Below are positions 11,961 to 24,489 of a stretch of 64,000 bases of DNA, in pieces (positions within the stretch are counted from its first letter, which is position 1; each line of letters starts with the position of its first letter). The position numbers and the translations under genes were made by a program. Origin of the DNA: Owenia fusiformis. Lineage: Eukaryota > Annelida > Polychaeta > Sabellida > Oweniidae. The stretch lies in the NCBI GenBank assembly GCA_903813345.2, contig CAIIXF020000001.1, positions 30,493,915-30,557,914 of the forward strand, in the 5' to 3' direction. Below the pieces are notes generated by a model that worked only from the letters and a program-made list of their open reading frames with translations, ran no database searches and was not told the DNA's origin.

Positions 11961-13104
11961 TCAAATGATTCTAACTTGAATTATGAATATTTTCTGATCA
12001 TGAACATGGGTGTATCCTTTAGATCCATTCATTATCTTCAAGAAAAGTATATATAATGATAATTTAGTTAATCAGACCTAAGTGATATTGAAGGGGTAAT
12101 GGAGCAATCAACATACTTTTTCAAAAATGTTGACCTAATTTTCACCAAAAATGCAACCTATTATTATATTGTTGATTTGAGACATGTTTGATTTCCTAAA
12201 AGTAAAATTTGATTGCTCCAGGGACTTTAAAGATACTGAATTTGGATGACCAAAATGAACTGAAACCAATGGATAGCATGAGATTTTTCAATGGAGAAAT
12301 AACATAAAATATTATAAATCACCTTATAGAACATCATGAAGAAGAAGAGATGAAGATGAGAAAGATATTGAAAATAGAGGCAAATTTAAAATGATAAGAA
12401 ATTTCTCTGGAATAATACCAAATGAAAGTAAAGATTTGGTTTTAATTATAAATCAAACAAATCTTTATGTCCATATGACCAAAGCCTAATCTGGAACTTT
12501 TCCTCAGTCCCATCCACATAATGCGGTCATTAGAGATAATAGCATGGTAATTATTTCACCCTTTGTTTCTCTAAAAACGCCCACTCGACATTTATTTTGC
12601 ATTCGATTACATACAATTCTAAAATTTTCATGCTAATCAACTATACACCTTAGTTGAAAATTGATCAATAAATCTTCTGAATATTGAACTATAGAGGAGC
12701 TTTCCCTTATACCTGTCATTTACATATGACCCAAGTTAGCCACCTCGTGGTGAAACTGGGAACTGACTACTGGCATCTACTGAAGGTTATCATGTCATTA
12801 CATTTTTATATAACTTATTGATACCTGGCTGCAAAAGAATGAAATAGATAATGTACAATTCAGATTTTATAAGTTTATTATGAGACCCCATGTCCATAAC
12901 AAGCACAATCATGACAATGGGTGATATACTGACATACATTTTCATTTTTGATTTATTCAATTCTTGCATTACAATTCGACAATTATCTTGGATGCCAAGG
13001 TGTAAAGTTTTCATACCTTGGAATCACAGGATAAAATAAATGGACTGAAATGGTACTTTAAAAACTGTTCCAATTATAAGGTGTTACGCTTCAAGAGGTT
13101 TTTC

Positions 13105-13700
13105 TCTTAGCAGTGTAGAGTGTACATATTGTATTCAAACATAGACAGAATAACAAAATGTACGCACACACAGTGACCATTTAATTGAATGAATCAATGA
13201 ACGGTAATGTACATGTTTATTTTGGATATACATTTTGCATGAAACCCCATTTTTCTTTTCTTTAAAGCATATATAGTTATGGGTGTATTATCTGCTGAAA
13301 CTCACGCTATAGGCTGATCCATTCATTTCTGTGTTAAAATATTTATTCCATGTTATTTAAGAGGAAAGGTGAATTTCGTCATTGTTAAATGGAAGCCCAA
13401 GACCCTACCTAATTATAAAAAATTAAAGAGAGTAAAAATCGTCTATTGTTTTTGATATTTTAAAGCTTTTTAAATAAAATAGCACATATTATATCGCATT
13501 TGTATCTTTAAAACAAAAAATGGTCAAACTAATATATACATTTCAAAGCATATGAGTGTTCTTGTGCCTACAAAACCTTATTGAATCACCAGTAGCCTGT
13601 AATATAAACACAAATAAATCTTTTAAAAATAACTGTTACAAAATATTTGAATTTTGCGCATCTTGTCGAGTCTTTGATCACGCTCTTTTAATAGTAGACG
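13105..13700. repeat. 0.6 kb dispersed repeat, copy 2
   Basis: Partner of 1180-1815. It keeps the same order of blocks and adds bases such as the GTTCTTGTGCC insertion near 13557. It could be an old segmental duplication or an unnamed non-autonomous element. Confidence 0.75.
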
Positions 13701-13714
13701 ATCACTGTACATAC

Positions 13715-14030
13715 AGTGCCTTATGTATCGAATAGTTATGCAAATTAAAGTATGTCCAGTAAAAGAAAATGTTATATGACCAATACAAGAAAAGATATTT
13801 CACTTCTTGTGATATTGTAATGTGGGGTCTATGGGGAATCAACCCGAACGAGAAGTCATATTTTCAAAAAAGATTAAATTTTCAAAGTTGATAAACAATA
13901 ATTTTCGAAACAATATTTTTAGATGTATTTTTACATGTAGATTTCAAATATGATTTCACTTTGACTGAATTTTGAATATTAAAAGACGTAAATCAAGATC
14001 ATTTCTACTCGCATATAGTCTATTGATCTA
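13715..14030 (-). repeat. Repeat family I, inverted partial copy
   Basis: Reverse complement of about 60340-60640: ATGGGGAATCAACCCGAACG, then GATTTCACTTTGACTGAATT and TTTCTACTCGCATATAG. Confidence 0.7.
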
Positions 14031-14059
14031 AAAGATAAACTTGTCTTCATTGTCAGAAA

Positions 14060-14275
14060 ATAGTCATAATCCAAGAAAAAACCTGCTGAAATTGTTTGCA
14101 ATAACCCACAACTCTTTTGAACCAAAACCGTTCACTGATATATGAATTACATGTTGTATCAAAGATTATGTTTTTTTTACGAAAAATGGCCGCCATTTTG
14201 ATATTTAGCAGCCACTTTGAAGTTCTCTTCTTCTTCAGGGTAGCTCCTTTGTCCCTAGGCATCAGCATATAAATA
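14060..14275. repeat. Family B core fragment joined to family A
   Basis: AAAAATGGCCGCCATTTTGA, then TTGTCCCTAGGCATCAGCAT, running directly into family A units at about 14283, so two pearl-like families are fused here. Confidence 0.55.
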
Positions 14276-14282
14276 CACTGGT

Positions 14283-15409
14283 ATTTAAGTACCAAACACT
14301 TCACCTGGAAATGCATAGACAAGACTTTAGACAAGATTTTAAGACGGAAAATCCAAAATGGCTGCCTTGACATTTATCCAGAATGCCAAAAAACTAATCA
14401 GATCTAGATTTTCATACTAAGAATTATCCCTGAAAATTTGAAATTGATCTACCAAACGCTTCACCTGGAAATGCATAGACAAGACTTTACAGACAAGATT
14501 TTAAGACGGAAAATCCAAAATGGCTGCCTTGACATTTATCCAGAATGCAAAAAAACTAATCAGATCTAGATTTTCATACTAAGAATCATCCCTGAAAATT
14601 TGAAATTGATTTACCAAACGGTTCACCTGGAAATGCATAGACAAGACTTTACAGACAAGATTTTAGGACAGAAAATCCAAAATGGCCATCTTGACATTTA
14701 CCCAGAATGCCAAAAAACTAATCAGATCTAGATTTTCGTAGAATCATCCCTGAAAATTTGAAATTGATCTACCAAACGGTTCACTTGAAAACGTGTAGAC
14801 AAGACTTTACAAACAAGATTTTAGGACGGAAAAATCCAAAATGGCTGACAATAAAAAAGTGATTATGAGTTTTTGATGATTTCTTTTAACAAAATTATCA
14901 CATATATCTATTATTAACAATAACATAGACTTTTACAACAAAGTACACCTGAAATTATTTATAAAGCTACCAAATAGTTAAAGTATGAAATCTCAAAAAC
15001 ACCCACCACGCAATATGATACAAAGTATTATCGCACGCTAACTTTTCTTAAGACACTAAAACTGGCTGCCATGACTGAGCTAACAGGTCCAAAACCTAAT
15101 CAGATGTAGAATGAAGTGAGCTGAACCAGATGTTAAAGTTTTAAAAGCAACTGGGAAGCCATTTTTCTGAAAGTTTACAGACAAGGATTTTAGCATTTGA
15201 ATTCAAAATGGCGGACAGGAAGTAGGTATTGAGTAAAAAAATGTTCATTTACATCTGTGTGCACTCATTAGTTATCCCTGAAAATTTGAAGGTGATATCT
15301 GTAGTAGTTTTGGAGAAAACTGCCGGACATACGTACAGACGGACAGACAGACAGAGGGTTGGACGCGCCTAGGCCGACAATATGGCCCCACACTATGTGG
15401 TGGGGACTG
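14283..15409. mobile_element. Pearl-like element, family A, copy 2
   Basis: Three to four tandem units of about 160 bases (same words as copy 1), the ATTTTTCTGAAAGTTTACAG spacer, a shortened GACGG/GACA tract near 15335 and the hairpin end GTGGTGGGGACTG. The 5' terminal ATGTCCCCACCA is missing. Confidence 0.72.
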
Positions 15410-16572
15410 AATAAAATTTGTACCAAATCCATTTATTGAGTTATCAAAAATTACATTTTTTAAAAAAAAATGGCCACCATTTTGAAATTCAGCACCCATC
15501 TTGGAAATCATAGCTCCTTTTTCCCTAGGCATCAGTGTACAAAATTTGAACCAAATCCGTCAACTTCTATGTGAGTTATCAAAGATTACATTTTTTATGA
15601 AAAATGGCGGCCATTTTAAATTAAGTTAATCAAATTAAGCGGACATATTGAAAATTCCTTCCCAAGCAGAGGTTCTATTGCCATAAGGCATAAGCCTATT
15701 AATTTAATTAAATTTGAGAGCAAATCTGTCAACCGGTTTTTGAGTTATTGCCCGGGCAGACAGACAGACAAACGGTCGTCATTTGTTGCTGCTGCATAAG
15801 TGTTCACATTCATTTTCTTCTTTCTTCTTCCTTTGTCTTGATTTGATTGTTTCAGGCTCTACAGACTTGAGACTGCTAGTAGTGGGTTAAATATTTTGAT
15901 CCGGCCGGAAAACTTTCACCTTCCCCTTACTGATGTTCTTATGTTATATATCTTCTGTCAGTTCCTTCCTCTTATTTGTGATCGGTCTTCTAACTTCTCA
16001 TAGTTTACCCTCTTTGCAAAGAATATACTGTTTCATATTCATTTGTTAATGTTGTCTTCCCTCACAATTTTCCAGTGCTTCGAGATGATATTTTCCTGCA
16101 TATTGTATTTAATACATATCCATTTATTTCTTGTTATAGCTTTAGTATACGAATTTAGTATGTTACTCCTATAACCTTGACATTGTAGTTTTTCCCAGGC
16201 TGGTAGCTGTTTGTTGCATCTTCCAATTGACTGCAGATTCTTGAAATCCTTATTATTTGTGATATAAATATTCCATAAGACTGGTTTCTATGAATATTTC
16301 CAGATAAATCAGGATATGAGACTATTTGGAAATTGAAGTTTTCCCTTTTTTCGTATAGTTTTGTTATGTTTTGTTTATTTATCTTCATTTGTATGTCCAG
16401 AAAAGTTATTTCTGTATCCTTCTCATTTCCCTTGTTTAACACTAGTTCTTCAGGATAGATGTTCTTCATATTTGTCTCCATTTCTCCATCGTTGTTTATA
16501 GCACCAACGGATGTATGAACGGACGGATGGATGGACGGCTTTCCTATATCCCCCTCGAACTTTGTTTGGTGG
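15410..16572. mobile_element. Pearl-like element, family B, split by a retroelement fragment
   Basis: Core units (GGCCATTTTGAAATTCAG-type) run to CAGACAGACAGACAAACGG at 15755-15777. After about 720 bases of foreign DNA, the ACGG tract resumes at 16506 and the family end CTTTGTTTGGTGGGATAAAA closes it. The intruder holds reverse-transcriptase sequence. Confidence 0.65.
15850..16490 (-). mobile_element. Reverse-transcriptase 3' region, degraded retroelement
   Basis: Within 16155-16481 the minus strand encodes ITFLDIQMKI, LYEKRENFNFQIVSYPDLSG and SYGIFISQIIRISRICSQ. This is the pattern seen after the RT palm in non-LTR / Penelope-type reverse transcriptases (FLD-h-h, YdKRddF-F, GNIp-s-YG-ISQlIR-sRicS). 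The reading frame then shifts, and weak similarity (GYRSNILNSYTKAI) continues further. It is clearly dead. The family is uncertain between Penelope-like and LINE. Confidence 0.65.
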
Positions 16573-16925
16573 GATAAAAAAGGTTACCCACACAAATGTT
16601 AATAAACCAGTTATCCAGCATGGTTTTAAATTCATATATTTGGCATGATTGAACCAAGGGCTTATTTAATACCCGGGGCTTAAGTTGTGTACCAAACGAA
16701 ACAACACGACATCCGAGGCTTTGTATGGTCTGCTTTAAACAATGGTGTATAGAGCGGTCAGCTTTCTCAGACCTAGGTACCTTTTTCTGTACTGTTTTGC
16801 AATCCGTTCACATCATTAGCTACATAATTGATTAACTCAAATATATGATATGTAAATAAGGGTTAATACGAACAGAATAAAGAGGGAAATGTACTTGAAG
16901 TGGCGATTGTGTTTTCTGTAAGTCC

Positions 16926-17192
16926 GTGTTACCCCCCTAACCCAGCTCTATAGCGTGGTATAAGGTGACCTGATTATGCAAATGAGAAGACCCCGTTGGT
17001 TTCCCCTTAGAACAATCAAAACGGACGCGGACAATCTTCATTTTAACTGTTCTTTCTCAATGTTTCGTGACCAAAATTCACTAAACTATAGGAAATATGT
17101 TAAGTTATAAGGATGGATTGATTTTACTTACCAATCACCAATATGAGCTGGCATAATCAGCTCTGGACTTCATGTCCCTAGGGGGGTAACAC
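16926..17192. mobile_element. Small inverted-repeat element (267 bp)
   Basis: Ends GTGTTACCCCCCTA and TAGGGGGGTAACAC are perfect 14-base inverted repeats. A second inner pair (CAGCTCTATA, and CAGCTCTGGA in the other orientation) extends the similarity. There is no coding capacity. Family unknown. Confidence 0.65.
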
Positions 17193-17600
17193 ACATCGTC
17201 AGAATCAAATTCAAGTTATCGCACCTCTAATCTAATTGGTTGATAGAACAGTATACAGTAAAAGGTCGAACGCAGAATACATTGAAATTGCGAACGAGGA
17301 ACGTTCCGGGTATTACGTTCCCCCTTGATTGAACATTGTTCAATGTTCTTTCATTATACGAGCATGGCCAAAGGAAAACCGGTCTTATCATAGAAATTAA
17401 ATTTGTACTACAGAGCCAAAAATGTGGCCAAGATTAAGAGGAAAATGTGCTTCATTCAAATCCAACTTTTTGGTCTATATATGCAAGGAAAATTGTTAAG
17501 AAAAGCCATGGCTCATTTGAAAGGTCTCTTTGTAATCAAAAAATCAGAATATTGAAAAAATCTGGGATAAGACCCCTTTTCCTGTGGCCTGGCTCATACT

Positions 17601-18175
17601 AAATTTCATTGGTTTCTTTAAAATGACCACGATTTTATGGCCATTTTACAAAACATTCTCAAAATGGAGGCTAATTTGAACATACAGAGTGAAGTTGTTC
17701 TGACTATACACGCTCAGAGATATATTTCATGTAATAGCTCTAATCATCCTTCTTATCTCTTGTTTCAACTCTGTGATGCTTTTAACAGGGCCAGGATTTA
17801 CCAAGGGGGTTCAATTTTTCCCCTGTCTGGGGGTTCCTTTTATAATGAAAGGGGTTGGGGGTTCAAGGCAATGGAGAGGGGGGCTTGCACAATGGAAACA
17901 GTTTCAACAAACAACGAAAAGGGGGTTTGAGGGGAATGGAGGGGTTTGCACGAGCCCACACGAAACCCCTCACACTATGCCCATGCTTCTACAGTTCTAG
18001 TAGATAAAAGTTTTGGGATTCAAATTGGTTGATTAAAATGGCCATAAAATCGTGACCATTAGAACTAGGCCAATGAAACTTAGTAGAATGACAGAACATT
18101 GAACAAGGTCTTACTTTATTGGAAAACTGAGTTATTGGCATTTGATTGGGTTCTCCTTTTTGACTCACCCTGTAC
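17601..18175. mobile_element. Inverted-repeat element ending CACCCTGTACA
   Basis: 17605-17645 (TTCATTGGTTTCTTTAAAAT, then CGATTTTATGGCCATTTT) is the inverse of 18030-18085 (AAAATGGCCATAAAATCG, then CCAATGAAACTTAG). The right end GACTCACCCTGTACA is mariner-like; its left partner was not found. A GGG-rich insert (17788-17985, starting CAGGGCCAGG) lies between. Confidence 0.45.
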
Positions 18176-18832
18176 ATATAAATAATGAGTCCTTTTCTTG
18201 ACAAAAAAACACCATGAGATAATGATTACTATTACGGACATGTGATTAAAAATTAAGTCAAAAGATACATTGATTTGAATAAACACATGATAAGCACAGG
18301 CAATATTAGGTTTACATAGCCATACCATTTCAAAGTTATATTTTCTCTAGTCTAATCCCAACTGAGCTATACATGATAAAAGGAGATATTTGTAAAGAAT
18401 GCATAATCCAGACAGGTGCAGGATAATGGATATCTTCACATATATAAGCCCTTACAGCCTTAGGGATTTGCAAGCCTTGTATAACTATAAAAAGAAAATT
18501 ACTATTGTGGCTATTTGTGAAGGATGATTGTCAGGATTGTTGTGTAAATTGAACATTGAGAGATCCGTATAAGGGTCAGTAATTGACCCGTCACTCATTT
18601 ATCGCTGTTTTGTACCAACAATAACTGTTTACTATGCAGAACTCTCAAAATCTTATGCAGTTCTCTGGATTATAGGGGCTTCAACGGGTTTTGATCCAAG
18701 CTTTACCACAAGTGGAATTTGGCTCTCAGAAAAAAATCAATCACCTGCTATATTCAAGATCCAATATTGAAACAAATGTTCACGTTCAAGTAACTTTCCT
18801 ACAAGTGAAGTACTGAACTAATTTGAAATAAC

Positions 18833-18919
18833 ATCAGATCTAGCAAGCTCATTGAGCAAAAAATATTCCAGAATTGAAACAATTTTTTGTTTTTGTTTAG
18901 CTTGCTCGCTAGATCTGAT
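18833..18919. mobile_element. 87-bp hairpin element, TIR ATCAGATCTAGC
   Basis: ATCAGATCTAGCAAGC at the left is mirrored by GCTTGCTCGCTAGATCTGAT at the right, around an AT-rich loop with TGTTTTTGTTT. No clear target duplication. Confidence 0.6.
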
Positions 18920-19186
18920 TCTCCCTTTAATGTTGAAATATTACAGTGTTACATAATATTCTATTGCCATTGCCATTAGTTACAAACCGTATCATCTAAA
19001 TTAGTTTTATAGCTTTTGAAGCAATATGATATGTGGAGCCCCACTCCAGGCTATGTCTTTCCATGATACTCATGGTCAGTTGATCTCTGAAATTTATTTA
19101 ATTGGTCTATTACATTTTCAGCAAAACTGTATGGGCGATATATGAAGGTACTCTTGAACTCATGACTCATGGCTTTCTAAAAAGCT

Positions 19187-19475
19187 GCCCTGTCAACCCT
19201 CACGCATTAGGCGTGATTGTCACGCATTTGCTGGAAAAATAGAAATCACGCATCAATTTAGCGTGTATGATCAAATATCACGCAAATCACGCATTTTGTT
19301 GATATTCTTAAAAATCGTTTTTTGTGAAATGCCGACACGGTAAAAAAGCGAACGGCGAAAAAAAGCGAACGCAATCCGTTCGGTCTTTGCACGTGATTGC
19401 CGTTTATGTCACGCATTTGGTACAAAATATGTGTGCATATCACGCATTTGTTTTGAAAATATTTACACCTGCGCT
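19187..19475 (+). repeat. Repeat family E, diverged copy
   Basis: Starts CCTGTCAACCCTCACGC and repeats CACGCATTTG-type words in both orientations, with GCGAACGCAATCCGTTCGG matching the GAACGAAATGCG region of the other copies. Ends are eroded. Confidence 0.55.
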
Positions 19476-20485
19476 GATCTCAAGACAACAACAGTGCCAG
19501 GTGGTTGTATCCAAGGCTCTCCATCTACCTGAACTGGCAGGTCATACCCCCCCCCCCAAATGTTTGAATCAAGGCAATGTTGGTTTTTGGAAAATAAAAC
19601 CAATTTGTTAAGTGGGTCAATGAATGAGATCCTTGTATGCAAGACAGCTCATCCCTAAACTTTGGGAAATCCCCTCCTCTGGTAACTGTTAAGACTGTTC
19701 AGAGTTTCAGATCATATCTTCCGCACATTGATATCATTTCTAATAGTAATAACAACAGAAAGCAAATGATTTGTTCTACAACACAGTTTAATGTTCAGAT
19801 GAATATGTGATCAGGGTACAATATACAGAACATCATCATTATCACAAACTTCAAACCAATCACTACTATGTCAAACATGTACAATATTAAACTGGTATTT
19901 ACAATACATGTACAATTTCTTCAACTCTTACAAACAAGATTTGTGTAACGAAATGACAAACTTGAAAGTTTCATTGTTAGCACTCAACAAAGTATGCCTT
20001 TCATATGATGAAGCAATATTGAGGAATGATTATTATACTGGTTGATACAATTCATTTAGGGTTCTTTTGTAATCGAATAAATTGTGCTCTGGAGAACTCA
20101 GTTTTATTGCAAATGAATGGTAAATATGGTCAAAGCAATTATACGTCTATTAAATAATGCATTTATTGAAGCAGACTATTTATCAAAGTTTGACCTCAAA
20201 TAGCCTGCACAGTATGATAAAACCTCAAGTAAAAGTTTGGGGTTTTCTTCAATGTTCACCCTTTTCATGTTTTCTGGAAAATGTACAAGGGGGACAGCAG
20301 CATGAAGGTACTGTTATATAATATGTCATTGTATTGTTTGGCTTTCAAATATTTCAGAAATTCAATTTTTCTGGATAAGGTATCAGACTTGAAACCCCCA
20401 AACATGGGGTGTAGGATACATATAAAATATATACATATATAAGAAATGTAATTATAAGGACCTTTGAGCCTAAGAATTAGATATA

Positions 20486-21334
20486 CAGGGTGTCTCAAAA
20501 AATGGACCCAAAAGTATATCAACAGGACAGAAAAACCAATCAATATATTTCTCCCATATACACAGTTTTTAGTTCAGTCTTGCCTTTTTGATGCCTGCAT
20601 CCTTACTGCTGCTTGTTCATCACATTTGATAATGTTTCCGGTGAAACATATTTGGATTTCTCTTCAGAGATTTCTCTTCAGATGTTGGCTATACGTTCTT
20701 CTAGGTCTTTTAGCTTGTGTTAACCTTAAAACGCTCCTTCAAATAGGCCCAAAGTTTGAGGATGACGGCAGCAGAACAATCACAAAGAACTAGGTCAATT
20801 AGCGTCAAATGATTTAGGAGTTCTACCTTCCAGAGTTATGCAGGCTAGCCTGGAGACCAAATGATATCCAAATGAGAACACAGTGGTTTCAAAAAGAATG
20901 AGCCCCTCCAAACAATGCAAGGGCCACGCAAGAATTCCTATGGGTGCAGTTTCTTGAACGTCTGATCTCTGTGTGAGGACCTCCCTATTCAACAGATTTG
21001 ACACCCCAGACTTTTTCTCTGGGGCTACTTGAAGAACCATGTTTATGCTAATTCCAAGTCAAGAGACCAAGATCAACTTAGGACCAGCTTCAGAAATTCA
21101 AAACATTCCGCTGGAAACATCAAATGTGATGAGCAACTTAGCAGTAATGATGAAAGCTGCCATTGAAATATCAGGAGGTTACATTCATCATGTGGTGTAA
21201 AAAATGTTGAAGCATCAAAAATGCAAGCCTCAACTAAAGATTTTGTATTGTGGAGAAAACATAGGCCTACATGCTTTAGCTACATGCCCATAAAAATAAT
21301 GTCTGTGCTGTTGATATACTTTTGGGTACACCCT
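20486..21334 (+). mobile_element. Palindromic mariner-like derivative
   Basis: Left CAGGGTGTCTCAAAAAATGG, then CCCAAAAGTATATCAACAG; right CTGTTGATATACTTTTGGG, then TACACCCTATA; TA flanks the left end and TATA follows at the right. The plus strand from about 20940 shows a decayed transposase C-terminus (frames spelling DTPDFF and FLWGYLKNHVYANSKSRDQ). This is like the PDLTPLDFFLWGYLK region of mariner-type transposases. The left third, read on the minus strand, has a second 3' end (LKLWAYLKERF). The element thus looks like two inverted 3' ends joined. Confidence 0.65.
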
Positions 21335-24300
21335 ATATAGCATTTAATATCAATCTCAATGATTGTTATTTTAACATGGTACTTATGAGGTCAATTTGAA
21401 ATGTGAACATTGAGCTGCATCAAGCTAATATCAGAATATAACAGCTCTGCAGGTCCCTGTCTGTAACTCATGTTCCATCCACAAAAAGCAATCAGCGCTA
21501 ATATAATTTAAGGTTAAGACCACCAAAACAGACAGCTCCTGAACCATGTTATGACAGTTTAAGTTGATACATCTTAAAACATTCCCTCAATCTGGTGAAC
21601 ATTATATAAGGTTACGGATTCAATAAAAGTTAGGTACACATGGTATGGGTAATGGAACGTTCATAAAAATTAACCATGATTTTACATAATTCATGTACTT
21701 TAATACAAATAGGTGTTTTAATGTAAAAATATTGAGGCTATCAGAAAAATAAAATATAAAGTTTCATTCCCGCATCATTCTATAAACTATATCTGATAAC
21801 TAATTTGTTTTCGAAACTGAATTAGTCAAACTAAACTTTCAGGAAGTAATTAATCAAGATATGATGAGCTTATTATGTAATGATAGGATCAGATAACAAT
21901 AGAATAAATTTCGGTCAAAATAAACTTTCAGGATGTGGGGATTCAAAAGATGATAAATTGATTGTGCAATACTAGTAACAGGATCAGATAACAATAGGAT
22001 CCTACGCAATAACTGACAAGTATAAATAATTTTCTTAGAAAATACAATAAGAAAATAAGAATTTATAGCATTTGCCTCCAGGAGTAATGGCACACTATTA
22101 CACTGAAATGATGCTTAAAATTGAAGACACGCATCACCTTGTTTGAAATTGGAGACATATATCATCCAATGCCAATTCTTTTCAAGGAAAAGAAACTTAT
22201 TCTAACACTGTATAACAGTGAATATTATATATTCAATTTCAAATAACATCATTTTAAACTTCTGAAATATCTTGTAGTGAACACCTACTAACACTGAATG
22301 TTTTTCTCAGCAAAAAAAATGTTCAATATACACAGGTTTTACTGTACATTCTTTTGGGATTAAATCTTAAACTGGAATTAATTTCAAGTGAAAATCAAGG
22401 TCACATTTATGCTACCTGCTTCAGTGGCATCACTTAGAAAATACAACCTTTTTGTTGTGTATTCTTTATACACTCATTATGCAGCATGATATAAGTCCAC
22501 TATTACTTACTACCCCAATAAATGTAAGGTGGATTTGCATATTTTCTTATTTTGACATTTGACATGAGCAAATCTCCCTCACAGAATTTAGCCATCAAAC
22601 CCATGTAATTTGAAGAGATTTTAAATAAAGTTGAAGTTTTATAAAAATAATTATACACACTTTTATAATGTTCGTTTCTACAAGTGATTATTTATCAATA
22701 TGACGCCATTAGTAGCCTTAAAGATGTTCTATTTACTCTTGTAACAAAGGTGCTCTACGGATAACAATTTATGTTTCAAAACTTTTCAATTTTTGATCTC
22801 TGGACATTCGGGTATTGCATCTCGAAATGAGCACTTCCTCAAAAAACGAAATCCAAAAAGTAAGTATAGAGGGAAAATCTGTAAATACAATTTCAGCTTT
22901 TCTTTAAGGTAGAGTATTGCGCTGGGTTTAAAGGGATTACCAATTAGCAATACTGTTTGACAGGTAATTTCGTTTTCCATCAAAAGTTTTCCATCTACTT
23001 CAATGTACAAATTCAAAAATGGTGGATATTTCAAGAGCCAGATATTAAGCCGAATAGTTGTCAATATGAAGTATCATCTGATTATCATTGCTTATGATAT
23101 TGGTAAAAGTGTTTTGTCAATGAAGTGAAGGGAAGAGGTAAGGAAACTGCAGATATTGGTTGGATTTTCATCTCAAAGTTCCATTCATCCAGGTATCCAA
23201 CTATATGATCTTGATGGCTAAGTTTTGTAGGGAGATTTGCTTATGTAAAATGTCAAAAATAAGAAAAAACGCAAATCAACCCCACATCTATGGGAGTAAC
23301 TATTACATGCTTGACTACCTCAGTTTATATGCTTCGATGCCTCTGCCACAGGAATGACTGAATACCTAAAAAAAATACCATTGACAATATTTTTCAGACA
23401 TGAAGGCATTTATCAGCATTTGGTCAAATTACCAGAAAACGGTGAGTCTAAAGAGTAGCAAAACCAAACCAACAAAAAATATGATTGCTTTTGCCTTACA
23501 GTATCACACAAATTATGAATAATTATTGTGTTCAAAAATAATCGTAAACTTAAATTTATAGCACTAATAATATATGCATTGTATAATCAATTCTTAAAAG
23601 TAAAGTATTGATCTGATCTATTAACTCTTCTGGGGCCCAGGCCAAAAACTTAGTCTGGTAAAACAAGCCTAATGTCAAATAAACTAGCAGACTGGGAGAT
23701 TTACTCATAGTCTAAAGCTAGTGAGAGACTTTGATTTATCAAAGCACAAAACATGTTCCAATAACCAGCGCATTCTCCAAGGAAATCAGTGCATGTTGAG
23801 AAATAAATTATTACCTAAGGATGGACCTACTAATTCTCCCCTGTGTAAAGTTTCAAAGTAAACTATTTTCTGAGTGGTTCTCCTTTTTATATTGAACACT
23901 AATGACTGAATAAATTACTGTTTACATAATTCCTTTTTCTTACTCTTTTCTAATCTTTACATCGAAATTATCATACCAATGATGACACTTGCATTATTTG
24001 GGAGAGAATATTTTGTTTGCTCTTTACAATCATACTCATCAGGCATTGTCTTACCTTCCCAATAAACTCATGGTCAATTGATCTCTGTAATTGATTTTAC
24101 TGGTTCAATTTCAATTTTAGGTTTACCTCTATTCTAAAGGATAGTACAGGCTGTGGATCCCACAATAGGCTCACCGGATCCCTCCTAAACTTTGTAGGAT
24201 TAACAATCATATATTAAGTTGCAAAATATCAAACCCATCTGTTTTGTCTTTTGAAGCTCTTATGAATGATTGAAAATAAAAAGAGAATACTGTATAAATT

Positions 24301-24489
24301 ACTTGCTGTCTATGGTGATAAACCTGAAAATAAGAACATAAATCACAGATTCCAATTTCGAGTACAAAGCTTCAGAACTCGACAAACTTCACAAATTACA
24401 ACAACCTTGTATTGCGAAGAGAATAACGTAGGTTGTCAAAAGTATATGTCATGACGTCCTACCTTGTCAACTCTAGTTTGTTTTCCAAG
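21335..24489. other. AT-rich DNA downstream of the receptor gene, no gene recognised
   Basis: Minus-strand ORFs at 21854-22093 and 22786-23064 have no recognised product. I looked here for the missing 3' exons of SYCP2 and saw no convincing coiled-coil exon. Confidence 0.5.

Noticed and set aside
17637-17930. 97-codon plus-strand ORF
   Set aside because: Lies in a G-rich insert between inverted repeats; no domain and no exon signals.
22786-23064. 92-codon minus-strand ORF considered as a reverse-transcriptase piece or a 3' SYCP2 exon
   Set aside because: No RT motif and no coiled-coil pattern could be recognised.
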